Shown piece by piece: positions 36,256 through 46,799 of a stretch of 64,000 bases of DNA (position 1 is the stretch's first letter; each line of letters starts with the position of its first letter). The notes beneath the pieces were generated by a model. That model saw nothing but the letters and a program-made list of their open reading frames with translations. It made no database searches and had not been told where the DNA came from. Source of the stretch: RYN-230 sp963834705 (GTDB lineage: Bacteria > Actinomycetota > Actinomycetes > Streptosporangiales > Streptosporangiaceae); the NCBI GenBank assembly GCA_963834705.1, contig CAWICV010000011.1:1-64000 (forward strand). The letters run 5' to 3'. Both the position numbers and the translations under genes were made by a program.

Positions 36256-37425
36256 TCACAGGGCTGGCAGCAGCGTAGCCAGTTCTTCCAGGCTGCTCAG
36301 ATCGTGCCCGGGCAGGATCAGGTCGATGTGCGGGGCGGCCACCATCATGCCCAGCGCGCCGCCCGGCCCACCGGCATGCGGGTTCAGCCAGACGATGCGG
36401 TAGCTGAGCCGCCGCAGCCGCTCCATCGCGGTGGCCAGCACGTCCGGGTCGCCGCGGTCCAGGCCGTCGGAGCAGATGACCACGACGGCGCCGCGGCACA
36501 GCCCGCGGCGGCCCCAGTCCCGGACGAACCTGTCCAGGCTGGCCCCGATCCTGGTGCCGCCCTCCCAGTCCACCACGGCCTCGGTGGCGCGGCGCAGCGC
36601 GTCGTCCGGCCGCCGCCGGTCCAGCGCCCGGGTGATCCGGGTCAGCCGGGTGCCGAAGCAGAACACCTCGACCTTGGCCCGCAGGCCGGCCGGCCCACCC
36701 AGGCCGCGGCCGGCCTGGCTGGCCGCGCGCTGGGCCGAGTAGGCGAACTGGAGCAGGCTGCGCGAGTAGTCGGCCATCGACCCGGACACGTCGAGGATGA
36801 GGATCAGCGGGCGCAGCCGGACCGTGCGCCGCCGGAAGCTCAGCTCGGCCGGATCGCCGTGCAGCCGCAGCGACTCGCGCACCATCCGGCGCAGGTCGGG
36901 CTTCTGGCCGGCGGCCGCCGGCCGGGTGCGCCGGGTGCGCCGCCGCGGCGGGGCCAGCCGGATCCGGTCCATGATCCGGCGCAGCACGGCCAGTTCCTCC
37001 GGGGTGCAGGCGGCGAACGGCTTGTGCCGCAGCGCCTCCGCGTCTGAGGCCATCAGGCCAAGGGCCGCCTCCTTGGGCTGGCCCTCGTCCGACTCCGGCG
37101 GGTCGGTGGCGGGCACATCCAGGACTGCCTGGGTTTCCGTAGTCAGCTGGGCCCGGAGGGTGAGCATGTCCCGAACCGGGCTGCTAGCGTTCAGAAAAAA
37201 TTGCCGGAACACCAGGTTGTACGGCGCGATGCTGTCCCGCCGGGCTACCAGCGTGGTGCGGCCCGCCCAGTACAGATCGGTCAGATCGGTGGGGTCCAGG
37301 GTGCTCATCGCGCTGGTGTAGGCCAGCACGTCCCCGGTGCCGACCGGCAGCCCGGCGGCGCGCAGCTCGGCGGCGAAGCCGGCCAGCATGCGGACGAACG
37401 GGACCCCTGGGGCGCCGTCAGCCAC
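36256..37425 (-). CDS. coxE: CoxE-like VWA protein, second pair
   Basis: A 389-residue VWA protein: LILILDVSGSM near 210 is the MIDAS DxSxS, GGTRIGASLDRF and VVVICSDGLDRGD follow. A basic RRRTRRTRPAAAGQ linker precedes the VWA domain. It overlaps coxD of this pair by eight bases. Paralogue of the locus A coxE; presumably matures the locus B enzyme. Confidence 0.85.
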   Translation of the reverse strand: MADGAPGVPFVRMLAGFAAELRAAGLPVGTGDVLAYTSAMSTLDPTDLTDLYWAGRTTLVARRDSIAPYNLVFRQFFLNASSPVRDMLTLRAQLTTETQAVLDVPATDPPESDEGQPKEAALGLMASDAEALRHKPFAACTPEELAVLRRIMDRIRLAPPRRRTRRTRPAAAGQKPDLRRMVRESLRLHGDPAELSFRRRTVRLRPLILILDVSGSMADYSRSLLQFAYSAQRAASQAGRGLGGPAGLRAKVEVFCFGTRLTRITRALDRRRPDDALRRATEAVVDWEGGTRIGASLDRFVRDWGRRGLCRGAVVVICSDGLDRGDPDVLATAMERLRRLSYRIVWLNPHAGGPGGALGMMVAAPHIDLILPGHDLSSLEELATLLPAL

Positions 37426-38308
37426 CGGACGTGATCTCTTTCAGGTTCTCCTGGACCAGTTCCAGGTCGTCGCGCTCCTTGACCACCGCGCCCAGGGTGT
37501 CCTCGGCCTGCTGCGGCCCGAGTTCGGCTGCGCCCAGGAAGTCGAGCGTGCGGGCCCAGTCGATGGTCTCGGCCACCCCGGGCGGCTTGGCCAGCTCCAG
37601 CTCACGCAGCCGGTTGACCGCGCGGACCACGGACTGGGCCAGCTTTTCCGCTACCCCGGGCGCGCGGACCAGCACGATCTCCACCTCGCGGGCGGCGGGC
37701 GGGTAGCCGATCCAGTGGTAGAGGCAGCGCCGTTTGAGCGCGTCGTGCAGTTCCCGGGTGCGGTTGGAGGTCAGGATGACCAGCGGCGGGCTGGGCGCCC
37801 GGACGGTGCCGATCTCCGGGATGCTGATCTGGAAGTCGGACAGCACTTCGAGCAGGAACGCCTCGAACTCGTCGTCGGCCCGGTCCACCTCGTCGATCAG
37901 CAGTACGGCCTGGTCGCCGGCCCGGACCGCTTCCAGCAGCGGCCGTTCCAGCAGGAAGCGCGGCCCGAACACCTTGTCCACCGCGTCGTCTTCAGTGATC
38001 TGCCGCTCGGACAGCGCCCGGACATACAGCATCTGCCGGGCGTAGTCCCACTCGTACAGCGCCTGGCTGGTGTCGATGCCTTCGTAGCACTGCAGCCGGA
38101 TCAGCCGCCGGCCGAACGCGGCCGCGAGCACTTTGGCCGCCTCAGTCTTGCCCACCCCGACTTCGCCTTCGAGCAGGATCGGCCGCCGCAGCGACAGCGC
38201 CACGTAGAGGGCGGTGGCCAGCCCACGATCCGCGAGGTAGCCGCCCTGGCGCAGGATCGCGGTCAGCTCGGCGACGCTGCCCGGCTGGCCTGGAGGTGGC
38301 TGGTCCAA
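37418..38308 (-). CDS. coxD: CoxD-like MoxR AAA+ ATPase, second pair
   Basis: A 296-residue MoxR-type ATPase with EGEVGVGKTEAAKVLA (Walker A, about 42-57), LQCYEGIDTSQALYEWDY, VLLIDEVDRADDEFE (Walker B) and LTSNRTRELHDALKRRC. It starts at TTG five bases after the 38313 gene. Closely related to the locus A coxD. Together with coxE it forms the convergent complement to locus B. Confidence 0.88.
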   Translation of the reverse strand: MDQPPPGQPGSVAELTAILRQGGYLADRGLATALYVALSLRRPILLEGEVGVGKTEAAKVLAAAFGRRLIRLQCYEGIDTSQALYEWDYARQMLYVRALSERQITEDDAVDKVFGPRFLLERPLLEAVRAGDQAVLLIDEVDRADDEFEAFLLEVLSDFQISIPEIGTVRAPSPPLVILTSNRTRELHDALKRRCLYHWIGYPPAAREVEIVLVRAPGVAEKLAQSVVRAVNRLRELELAKPPGVAETIDWARTLDFLGAAELGPQQAEDTLGAVVKERDDLELVQENLKEITSGG

Positions 38309-38312
38309 GGCG

Positions 38313-38561
38313 CTACGTGGGCTCGCCGCGGACCAGGTCCGCCACGGTGCCGCCCGCGGTGTTCAGCTTGCCTTCGCGGGCCAGCCGCGACCGCCAGGCG
38401 GTGCGCAGGTCCTCATCCTCGGCGGCCAGCCCGTCGAAGTTGATGTCCGCCATCCGCTGGCAGGACTTGCTGCCGCAGTCCTCGTCGACGTCCAGCGTCT
38501 GCCCCTGGGCGGCCCAGATCCCGCGAAGCACGCCCAGCGCCTCATCTGGCTGATCACTCAT
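38313..38561 (-). CDS. Small acidic hypothetical protein before coxD
   Basis: An 82-residue acidic protein with a CGSKSC pair near residue 29 and an LAAEDEDLRTAWRSRLAREGK helix. It is the first gene of the minus-strand coxD-coxE operon. No domain recognised. The two close cysteines could bind a metal, which is speculation. Confidence 0.6.
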   Translation of the reverse strand: MSDQPDEALGVLRGIWAAQGQTLDVDEDCGSKSCQRMADINFDGLAAEDEDLRTAWRSRLAREGKLNTAGGTVADLVRGEPT

Positions 38562-38618
38562 AGTCCGATGCTAATTCGTCCGCCGGCCGCGGGCGACCGC
38601 CGATTAAGTGATCTCTTA

Positions 38619-39188
38619 TCAGCAGCTGCGGTCGAACGTCAGCGCCTTGACCGTTGCCCCCCACTCGTAGGCCAGCTCGTACGGCCACAATTTCCACGGG
38701 ATCGACGCGGTCATCACGTACACGTGGCCGCTGAAGCAGCGTTCCATCCGCAGCCGGGCCCGGGAATCCTGTGGCGTGATGGCCACCAGGGCGATCGAGT
38801 GCCAGTGAAACCGCTTGGCCATCCGGGCCGCGAACTCCACTTCACCCTGGGTGGTGTCGGGCCTGGGATCGAAGCAGCGGACTTTCACCTGCGGGATCGG
38901 CGGTCCGCAGGTGAACCCGGTACCGCTGGGCCCGTTTCCGCCGTAGCCGTGCCCGGTGGAGAGCAGTAGCACGCCCGCCCGCCTGGCCCGGGCGAGATCC
39001 AGCGCGGTATGGAAGCGCTCCGCGGCGCCCCGGCCGTTCAGCATGACGATGGCGTCCACATGGGCAGGCATTCCGGACGCGGGGAAGACGAACAGCCTGG
39101 CGGTCAGCCCGCAGAACACCACCAGCACCCCGGACAGGATGACGATCAGCTTCCGGAACCGCCGGCGCCGCTTCGGGATGTCGCTCAT
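38619..39188 (-). CDS. YdcF/SanA-like (DUF218) membrane protein
   Basis: A 189-residue protein: basic start (PKRRRRFRKL), one membrane helix (about 12-32), then an extracytoplasmic DUF218 domain with HVDAIVMLNGRGAAERFHTALDLA, GVLLLSTGHGYGG and STTQGEVEFAAR-like TTQGEVEFAARMAK. Family members act in envelope functions; exact activity is unsettled. ATG 39188 is chosen as it places the basic region and helix at the N-terminus; ATG 39230 is possible. Confidence 0.75.
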   Translation of the reverse strand: MSDIPKRRRRFRKLIVILSGVLVVFCGLTARLFVFPASGMPAHVDAIVMLNGRGAAERFHTALDLARARRAGVLLLSTGHGYGGNGPSGTGFTCGPPIPQVKVRCFDPRPDTTQGEVEFAARMAKRFHWHSIALVAITPQDSRARLRMERCFSGHVYVMTASIPWKLWPYELAYEWGATVKALTFDRSC

Positions 39189-39394
39189 CTGGGTGGACTG
39201 CTCCGGCACTTCGTTGGTGAGCACAGGCATCCCTATCACGGGGGAGGTCGTCAGCAGCGGGGTGGCCGGCGCGGAGCAGCGGGGACAGCCCCCCGCGAAC
39301 CAGGGTAAACGGTCCACGGCCGGCGCACGATCTCCGCCGGCGGTGCAGAGCGAACACAGAGCCAACACCCAGCCGGCCAGCAGACAATGGACGG

Positions 39395-39736
39395 GTGATC
39401 GAGGTCGAGCCGGAGCGTTTCGAGGAGATGGTCGCGGCCGCCCTGGACAGCCTGCCGGAGGACCTGGGCCAGCTGATGCGCAACGTGGCCGTCACGGTGG
39501 AGCACGGCCCGGGCCCGCGCGGGCTGCTCGGCCTGTATCAGGGGGTGCCGCTGACCAGCCGGACCACCCAGTACGCCGGGGTGCTGCCGGACCGGATCAC
39601 CATCTACCGGCTGGCAATCTGCGCCATCTGCTCGACCCCGGACGAGGTCGTCGAGCAGGTGCGCCGCACGGTGATCCACGAGGTGGCGCACCATTTCGGC
39701 ATCGGCGACGAACGGCTCAGGGAACTGGGCTGGTAA
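39395..39736 (+). CDS. Zincin-like metallopeptidase family protein
   Basis: A 113-residue protein with the gluzincin-type HEVAH motif at residues 95-99 and an aspartate in FGIGDERL after it, as in the small 'metallopeptidase family protein' (PF06262) group. The N-terminal VEPERFEEMVAAALDSLPE opening is typical. GTG start. It stands alone and is divergent to the YdcF-like gene; natural substrate unknown. Confidence 0.88.
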   Translation: MIEVEPERFEEMVAAALDSLPEDLGQLMRNVAVTVEHGPGPRGLLGLYQGVPLTSRTTQYAGVLPDRITIYRLAICAICSTPDEVVEQVRRTVIHEVAHHFGIGDERLRELGW

Positions 39737-39759
39737 GGGCGGGTAAAGGCTGGTAAGGC

Positions 39760-40221
39760 TCAGGCGGCCACCGTCATCAGGGCCACCAGCACAGTGGTGT
39801 GCCCAATCTTGATCTTGTCGCCCTTCTTCAGCCGCTGCGGCGAGTGGATCCGGCGGCCGTTCAGCCAGGTGCCGTTCTTCGAGCCGAGGTCCTCGACGTA
39901 CCAGAACCCGTGCGCGATCTGGAACCGGGCGTGCTGGCCGGAGGCGAAGTCGTCGGCGATGAGCAGGGTGCCGGACCGCCCGGCGGTGAAGTTGGTGTGG
40001 AAAACGTGCCGGTCCCGGCCCACCTCGACGTGCAGTGACTGGCTCGGCACGGCATCGGCCAGCGTCATCCCGGTCTGCCCGGCAACCGCGGACACGGCCA
40101 CCTTCCAGGCCTGCCGTTCCGGCTCCGGGGCCTCGTCCCAGGGCGGCAACTCTCCAGGATGGGCGCTGCGATGGGCCTCATAGGCGGTTTGCGCCAGGCT
40201 GTCCAGTGCGGGGCTACTCAC
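39760..40221 (-). CDS. RyR-like and FHA domain protein
   Basis: A 153-residue protein. Residues 1-45 (SLAQTAYEAHRSAHPGELPPWDEAPEPERQ) resemble the RyR domain; residues 65-150 are an FHA domain with GRSGTLLIADDFASGQHARF and VEDLGSKNGTWLNGR, which includes the phosphothreonine-binding Arg, Ser and His positions. FHA domains read Ser/Thr kinase signals. GTG 40221 is chosen because the frame upstream has no conservation. No kinase is next to it. Confidence 0.75.
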   Translation of the reverse strand: MSSPALDSLAQTAYEAHRSAHPGELPPWDEAPEPERQAWKVAVSAVAGQTGMTLADAVPSQSLHVEVGRDRHVFHTNFTAGRSGTLLIADDFASGQHARFQIAHGFWYVEDLGSKNGTWLNGRRIHSPQRLKKGDKIKIGHTTVLVALMTVAA

Positions 40222-40283
40222 CCTTCGATAATGCCAGAGAACGGCCAGCTCGTTTGGCGTCCGTGCCGGGGTGCCACGGTTAG

Positions 40284-40445
40284 GTGCGGACGTTGCGGCG
40301 GTCCCTGGCCGGGCTGCTGGCTGGGGCGGGCGCGCTCTCGCTGGCGTGCACTGATGCAGTGGGGGATCAGCGAACGCGGTGCGGGTGCGGCTGGATGCGG
40401 GCCCGGCGGCGGGCGTCTTCGACACCCCGGTGCACATCACTTGGG
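40284..40445 (+). pseudogene. 5' remnant of BAAT-like acyl-CoA thioesterase lipoprotein
   Basis: A GTG start opens a lipoprotein signal peptide (RRSLAGLLAGAGALSLAC, lipobox cysteine near residue 22). After a one-base frame change near 40361-40365 the sequence continues as NAVRVRLDAGPAAGVFDTPVHIT, the opening of BAAT-type acyl-CoA thioesterases. The gene then runs directly into the 3' end of tRNA-Ile at 40446 and is lost. This suggests past integration or deletion at the tRNA. Confidence 0.5.
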
Positions 40446-40519
40446 TGGGCGTACGTGGACTTGAACCACGGACCTCTTCCTTATCAGGGAAGCGCTCTAA
40501 CCGACTGAGCTATACGCCC
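40446..40519 (-). tRNA. ileT: tRNA-Ile (anticodon GAT)
   Basis: A 74-base cloverleaf on the minus strand: acceptor GGGCGTA with TACGCCC, D-arm AGCTCAGTCGGTTAGAGC, anticodon loop CTGATAA with GAT, T-arm CGTGGTTCAAGTCCACG. CCA is not encoded. It lies 79 bases downstream of the DUF3566 gene, the usual place behind gyrA in actinobacteria. Confidence 0.96.
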
Positions 40520-40598
40520 TTGCGGCGGATACCCGGTGGCAAACACCGCCGGGATAGGTTATCGCACTCTGCGGGTGACCCGTTCCGCCCGTCTCTTG

Positions 40599-41537
40599 TC
40601 AGTCAGTCTCCCGCAGCGTGACCTCGATCCCGCCGCCCAGGTGGGTGACCAGGTTGTAAATCATCGAGCCGACCGTACACAGTGCCGTGATCAGGATGAT
40701 GTTCACCGCTCCGAGCAGCATCGTGTAGCCGAGGATGCGGGACGCGGAGAACCAGTGACTCAGGTTCACCCCGGACGAACTGGTACTCGACGTCACGCTG
40801 CTCAGCGTGTGCTCGATCGAAGTGAACACACCCAGGCTGGACAGGGTGAAGTAGAGGAACGCCACGGCGACGAACAGCACCACCCAGGCCACCAGCGACA
40901 TGAGGAAGCTGAACTTCATCACCGACCAGGGCTCCAGCCGGGCGACAACGAGGTCGGCCCGGCGCCCGGCGACCTGGGCGGCTGGCTTGGCCGTCTTGGG
41001 CGCCTTGGCCGCCTTGGCTGGCTTGGCCGCCTTGGCTGCCTTGGACTTGCCGGGCAGCACGGCCGCGGCGCCGGCCAGATACCGGCCCCGCGGGATCGCA
41101 CTGAACGTGCCGGTCCCGCCATCCTGCTCGGCTGACTGGTCCCGCTGGCCGGCTTGTGTCTCAGACAGTTGCGCCGGGTACGGCGGCACCTGGGAAGCCG
41201 GCTCCGGATAAGGCGTTGACTCTGAGTAAGGCTTCGGCTCTGAGTAAGGCTTCGGCTCCGGGTAATCCGAGCCGTTCGAATAGGAGGAATCCCCGTCAAA
41301 GCTGTATTCAGTCGCCCCGCTGTACTCAGTCGCCCCGCTGTACTCAGTCGTACCACTGGGCGCTGCCTCGCCCGCCTGATCAGCATCGGGGCTGCGCACG
41401 TCAGCACCCGCGCCCGTCTTCGGCTGTGCCCCTTCAGGCAGCCACGACGGCGGTTCCGCGCGTTGATCCACCCCGTCCTCCTCGAGCAGCTTTCCTACGA
41501 GGTTATCTCCGAATGGCGGTGATGCCCCTCCCGTCAC
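40599..41537 (-). CDS. DUF3566 membrane protein
   Basis: A 312-residue protein. The N-terminal 180 residues are low complexity with repeated Ser/Gly/Thr/Glu/Tyr units (two SGATEYS repeats, Tyr-Ser-Glu-Pro-Lys repeats) and a Lys/Ala-rich run. The C-terminal DUF3566 domain (about 190-312) has two membrane helices around a GVFTSIEHTLSS loop and ends in THLGGGIEVTLRE. It is the standard neighbour downstream of gyrA in actinobacteria. Function unknown. Confidence 0.88.
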   Translation of the reverse strand: MTGGASPPFGDNLVGKLLEEDGVDQRAEPPSWLPEGAQPKTGAGADVRSPDADQAGEAAPSGTTEYSGATEYSGATEYSFDGDSSYSNGSDYPEPKPYSEPKPYSESTPYPEPASQVPPYPAQLSETQAGQRDQSAEQDGGTGTFSAIPRGRYLAGAAAVLPGKSKAAKAAKPAKAAKAPKTAKPAAQVAGRRADLVVARLEPWSVMKFSFLMSLVAWVVLFVAVAFLYFTLSSLGVFTSIEHTLSSVTSSTSSSGVNLSHWFSASRILGYTMLLGAVNIILITALCTVGSMIYNLVTHLGGGIEVTLRETD

Positions 41538-41549
41538 CGCACCGTGACC

Positions 41550-44145
41550 TTAGCTACCCGGCTCAGCCTCCGCCCCACCCTCAGGCACCTCGGCGCCGGT
41601 TTCCGCGTCCGCTTCGACCTCGTCTTCCCCGGTTTCCGCGTCGGCTTCCACCCCGTCTTCCACTCCGGCTTCCGCCTCGCCCAGCGATTCCGCGTTGCGC
41701 GCGATGGCCACCACGCTGTCCCCGGGAGCCAGGTTCATCAGCCGCACGCCCATGGTCTGCCGGCCGGACAGCTTGACCTCGCCGGCCGAGGTGCGGATGA
41801 CGCCACCGGAGGAAGTGATCGCGAACACCTCGTCCTCTGGGTGCACCATCAGAGCGCCGACCAGTTCGCCGCGCGAATCGGTGATCCGGGCGGTGAGCAC
41901 GCCGCGGCCGCCACGGCCCTGCACCGGATACTGGTCGGCTGGGGTCCGCTTGGCGTACCCGCCGCCGGTGGCCACCATGACGTCGGCCCCGTTGCGCAGC
42001 ACGTGCATGTCGAGCAGTTCGTCACCGTCGGTGAACCGCATGCCGATCACGCCCGAGGTGTCCCGGCCCATCGGGCGCATGGCCTCATCGGTGGCGTGGA
42101 ACCGGATGGCCTGGGCCTTGCGGCTGACCAGCAGCAGGTCATCTTCGGGGGAGACCAGCCGGGCCGCGATGACCTCGTCCTCGTCGCGCAGATTGATCGC
42201 GATGATGCCGCCGGTCCGGGCCGAGTCGAACGCGGTCAGCAGCGACTTCTTCACCATCCCGGTGCGGGTCGCGATGACCAGGTACGCCGCCACCGTGTAG
42301 TCCGGGATAGTGAGCACCTCGGCGATCCGCTCGTCGGGCTGGAACGCCAGCAGGTTGGCCACGTGCTGGCCGCGGGCATCCCGCGCCGTGTCCGGCAGCT
42401 CGTAGGCCTTGGCCCGGTACACCCGTCCCTTGTTGGTGAAGAACAGGATCCACCGGTGCGTAGTGGTGACGAAGAAGTGATCGACGATGTCGTCGGTGCG
42501 CAGCTGCGCGCCGCGCACCCCCTTGCCGCCACGGCGCTGCGCCCGGTACAGGTCGGTCTTGGTCCGCTTGGCATAACCACCGCGCGTGATGGTGACGACG
42601 ACATCTTCCTCGGCGATCAGGTCCTCGCTGGTCACGTCGCCGTCGTACGGGATGATCTGGGTGCGCCGCTCGTCGCCGTACCGGTCCACGATCTCGCCGA
42701 GTTCCTCGCTGATGATCTGGCGCTGCCGCTCCGGCGAGGCCAGGATGGCTTCGTAGTCGGCGATCTTCGCCATCAGCTCCTCGTACTCATCCAGCAGCGC
42801 CTGCCGCTCCAGGGCGGCCAGCCAGGCGCAGCTGCATGTCGAGGATGGCGCGGGCCTGCTCTTCATCGATCTCCAGCAGTTCCATCAGGCCCTGCTGCGC
42901 GATCGCGGCGGACTCGCTGCCCCGGATCAGCGCGATGACCTCGTCGATCCGGTCGATCGCCTTGAGCAGCGCACTGACGATGTGCGCCCGCTGCTGGGCC
43001 TGGCGCAGCAGGTACCGGGTGCGCCGGACGATGACTTCGATCTGGTGCGTGACCCAGTGCCGGATCATCTGGTCCAGCCGCAGCGTGCGTGGCACGCCGT
43101 TGACCAGGGCGAGCATGTTGGCGCCGAACGTGTCCTGCAGCTGGGTGTGCTTGTACAGGTTGTTCAGCACGACCTTGGCCACCGCGTCCCGCTTGAGCAC
43201 GATGACCAGCCGCTGGCCGGTGCGGCCGCTGCTCTCGTCCCGGACGTCGGCGATGCCGCTGACCCGGCCGTCCCGGACCAGTTCGGCGATCTTCGAGGCC
43301 AGGTTGTCCGGGTTGACCTGGTAGGGCAGCTCGGTGACGATCAGGCAGGCCCGGCCGCGGGCGTCCTCGTCGATATCCACCACGGCGCGCATGGTGATCG
43401 AGCCGCGGCCGGTCCGGTAGGCGTCCTCGATGCCGCGGCGGCCGACGATCAGGCCGCGGGTCGGGAAGTCCGGCCCCTGCACCCGCTCGATCAGCGCGTC
43501 GAGCAGGTCCTCGTCGGTGGCGTCGAAGTTGTCCAGGTACCACTGGACTCCCGCGCCCACCTCGCGCAGGTTGTGCGGCGGGATCCTGGTGGCCATCCCG
43601 ACCGCGATGCCCTCGGACCCGTTGATCAGCAGGTTGGGGAACCGGCTGGGCAGAACCACGGGCTCCCCGCCGCGGCCGTCATAACTGGGCCGGAAATCGA
43701 CGGTTTCCTTGTCGATGTCCCGGAGCATCTCCATGGCCAGCGGGGCCAGCCGGCATTCGGTGTACCGCATGGCGGCCGGCGGGTCGTTGCCCGGCGAGCC
43801 GAAGTTGCCCTGGCTGTCGATCAGCGGCATCCGCATCGACCACGGCTGAGCCAGCCGGACCAGCGCGTCGTAGATGGAGGAGTCGCCGTGCGGATGGTAG
43901 TTACCCATCACCTCGCCGACCACCCGGGCGCACTTGGAGTAGCCGCGTTCAGGCCGGTAGCCGCCGTCGTACATGGCCCACAGCACGCGCGTATGCACCG
44001 GCTTGAGGCCGTCCCGCACGTCAGGCAGGGCCCTGCCGACGATGACCGACATCGCGTAGTCGATGTAGCTGCGCTGCATCTCGACCTGAATGTCAACCGG
44101 CTCGGTGCGGTCGTGACCGCCGCCTGCGGTGTCTACCTCCGTCAC
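41550..44145 (-). pseudogene. gyrA: DNA gyrase subunit A, read with one frameshift
   Basis: Complete GyrA in two frames. The N-terminal breakage-reunion domain (44145 down to about 42825) has catalytic Tyr128 (AAMRYTE) and HPHGDSSIYD, with Ser89 matching E. coli Ser83. The C-terminal part contains the beta-pinwheel and an acidic tail with repeated EADAETG. The break is inside the expected MQLRRLAALERQ: one surplus base at about 42824 turns it into MQLRLAGRP. As gyrA is essential, a sequence error is far more likely than a pseudogene. GTG 44145 is the likely start. Confidence 0.93.
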
Positions 44146-44209
44146 TTGGTGACCTCTCTGTGCTCCACGTGCCAACTGCCGGGCAACTCCGCCCGGCGCT
44201 CGATGTTCC

Positions 44210-46171
<1,962 letters not shown>

Positions 46172-46271
46172 GCTCCTCTTGGCATAGATAATGCGCTGCC
46201 GGGCACAACGGCCTGCTCGGCCATAGCAGCCCGCGGGCGCAGTCCCATTTTACCTGGGAGAACCTTCAGTC

Positions 46272-46799
46272 TCAGCCGTACGTGTCGCGTGGCCCGCGAC
46301 TACCTCGGACCCGCCATTCACCGGGCCGCCGCGGCTGCTCCGGGCCGCGGATTTTCACTGTGCTGACCGTGCCGCTGCCGAGTTCCGCGTTGAGCGTGCG
46401 GATCAGGTCCTTGGCCAGCCAGCGCACCTGCGTCGCCCAGGCCGTCGAGTCGGCGATGACCACGAGTTCGTCGCCGTCCAGCCGGTCCGGCTTGGTGTGC
46501 GCGGCCATCTCGGCGCCGACGATCTCCGGCCACCGGCCGAACACCGAGCCCACCCTGGCCTGGGCCTGCCAGCCCTGGTCCCGCAGCAGCCCGCCGAGCG
46601 CGGCCCGCAACGGCTGCGGGTCCTCACGGCGGGGACGATTTTTCCGAACGCCAGCCGGCGTGTCGGCCGTCGGCTGCTTCGGCGGCCTGCCGGTGACGGG
46701 CGTGTCGCCGCGAGCCCGGGCATCCTCCTTCGCGGCCACCAGGGCCTCGCGGGCACGCTGCGCGCGCTCCTGGTCACCTGGCACGGCATCACCCGGCAC
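46272..46799 (-). CDS. dciA: DUF721/DciA-type helicase-loading protein
   Basis: A 175-residue protein. A basic Arg/Lys-rich N-terminus precedes the DUF721 domain (about 60-155): LRAALGGLLRDQGWQAQARVGSVFGRWPEIVG and WATQVRWLAKDLIRTLNAELG. DciA proteins load the replicative helicase DnaB in bacteria without DnaC, which fits its place between recF and gyrB near the origin. GTG start overlaps the recF stop by 11 bases. Confidence 0.88.
   Translation of the reverse strand: MPGDAVPGDQERAQRAREALVAAKEDARARGDTPVTGRPPKQPTADTPAGVRKNRPRREDPQPLRAALGGLLRDQGWQAQARVGSVFGRWPEIVGAEMAAHTKPDRLDGDELVVIADSTAWATQVRWLAKDLIRTLNAELGSGTVSTVKIRGPEQPRRPGEWRVRGSRGPRDTYG

Noticed and set aside
42787..42866. Programmed frameshift in gyrA
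   Set aside because: No slippery heptamer is present, and no such mechanism is known for gyrA; a sequence error explains it better.
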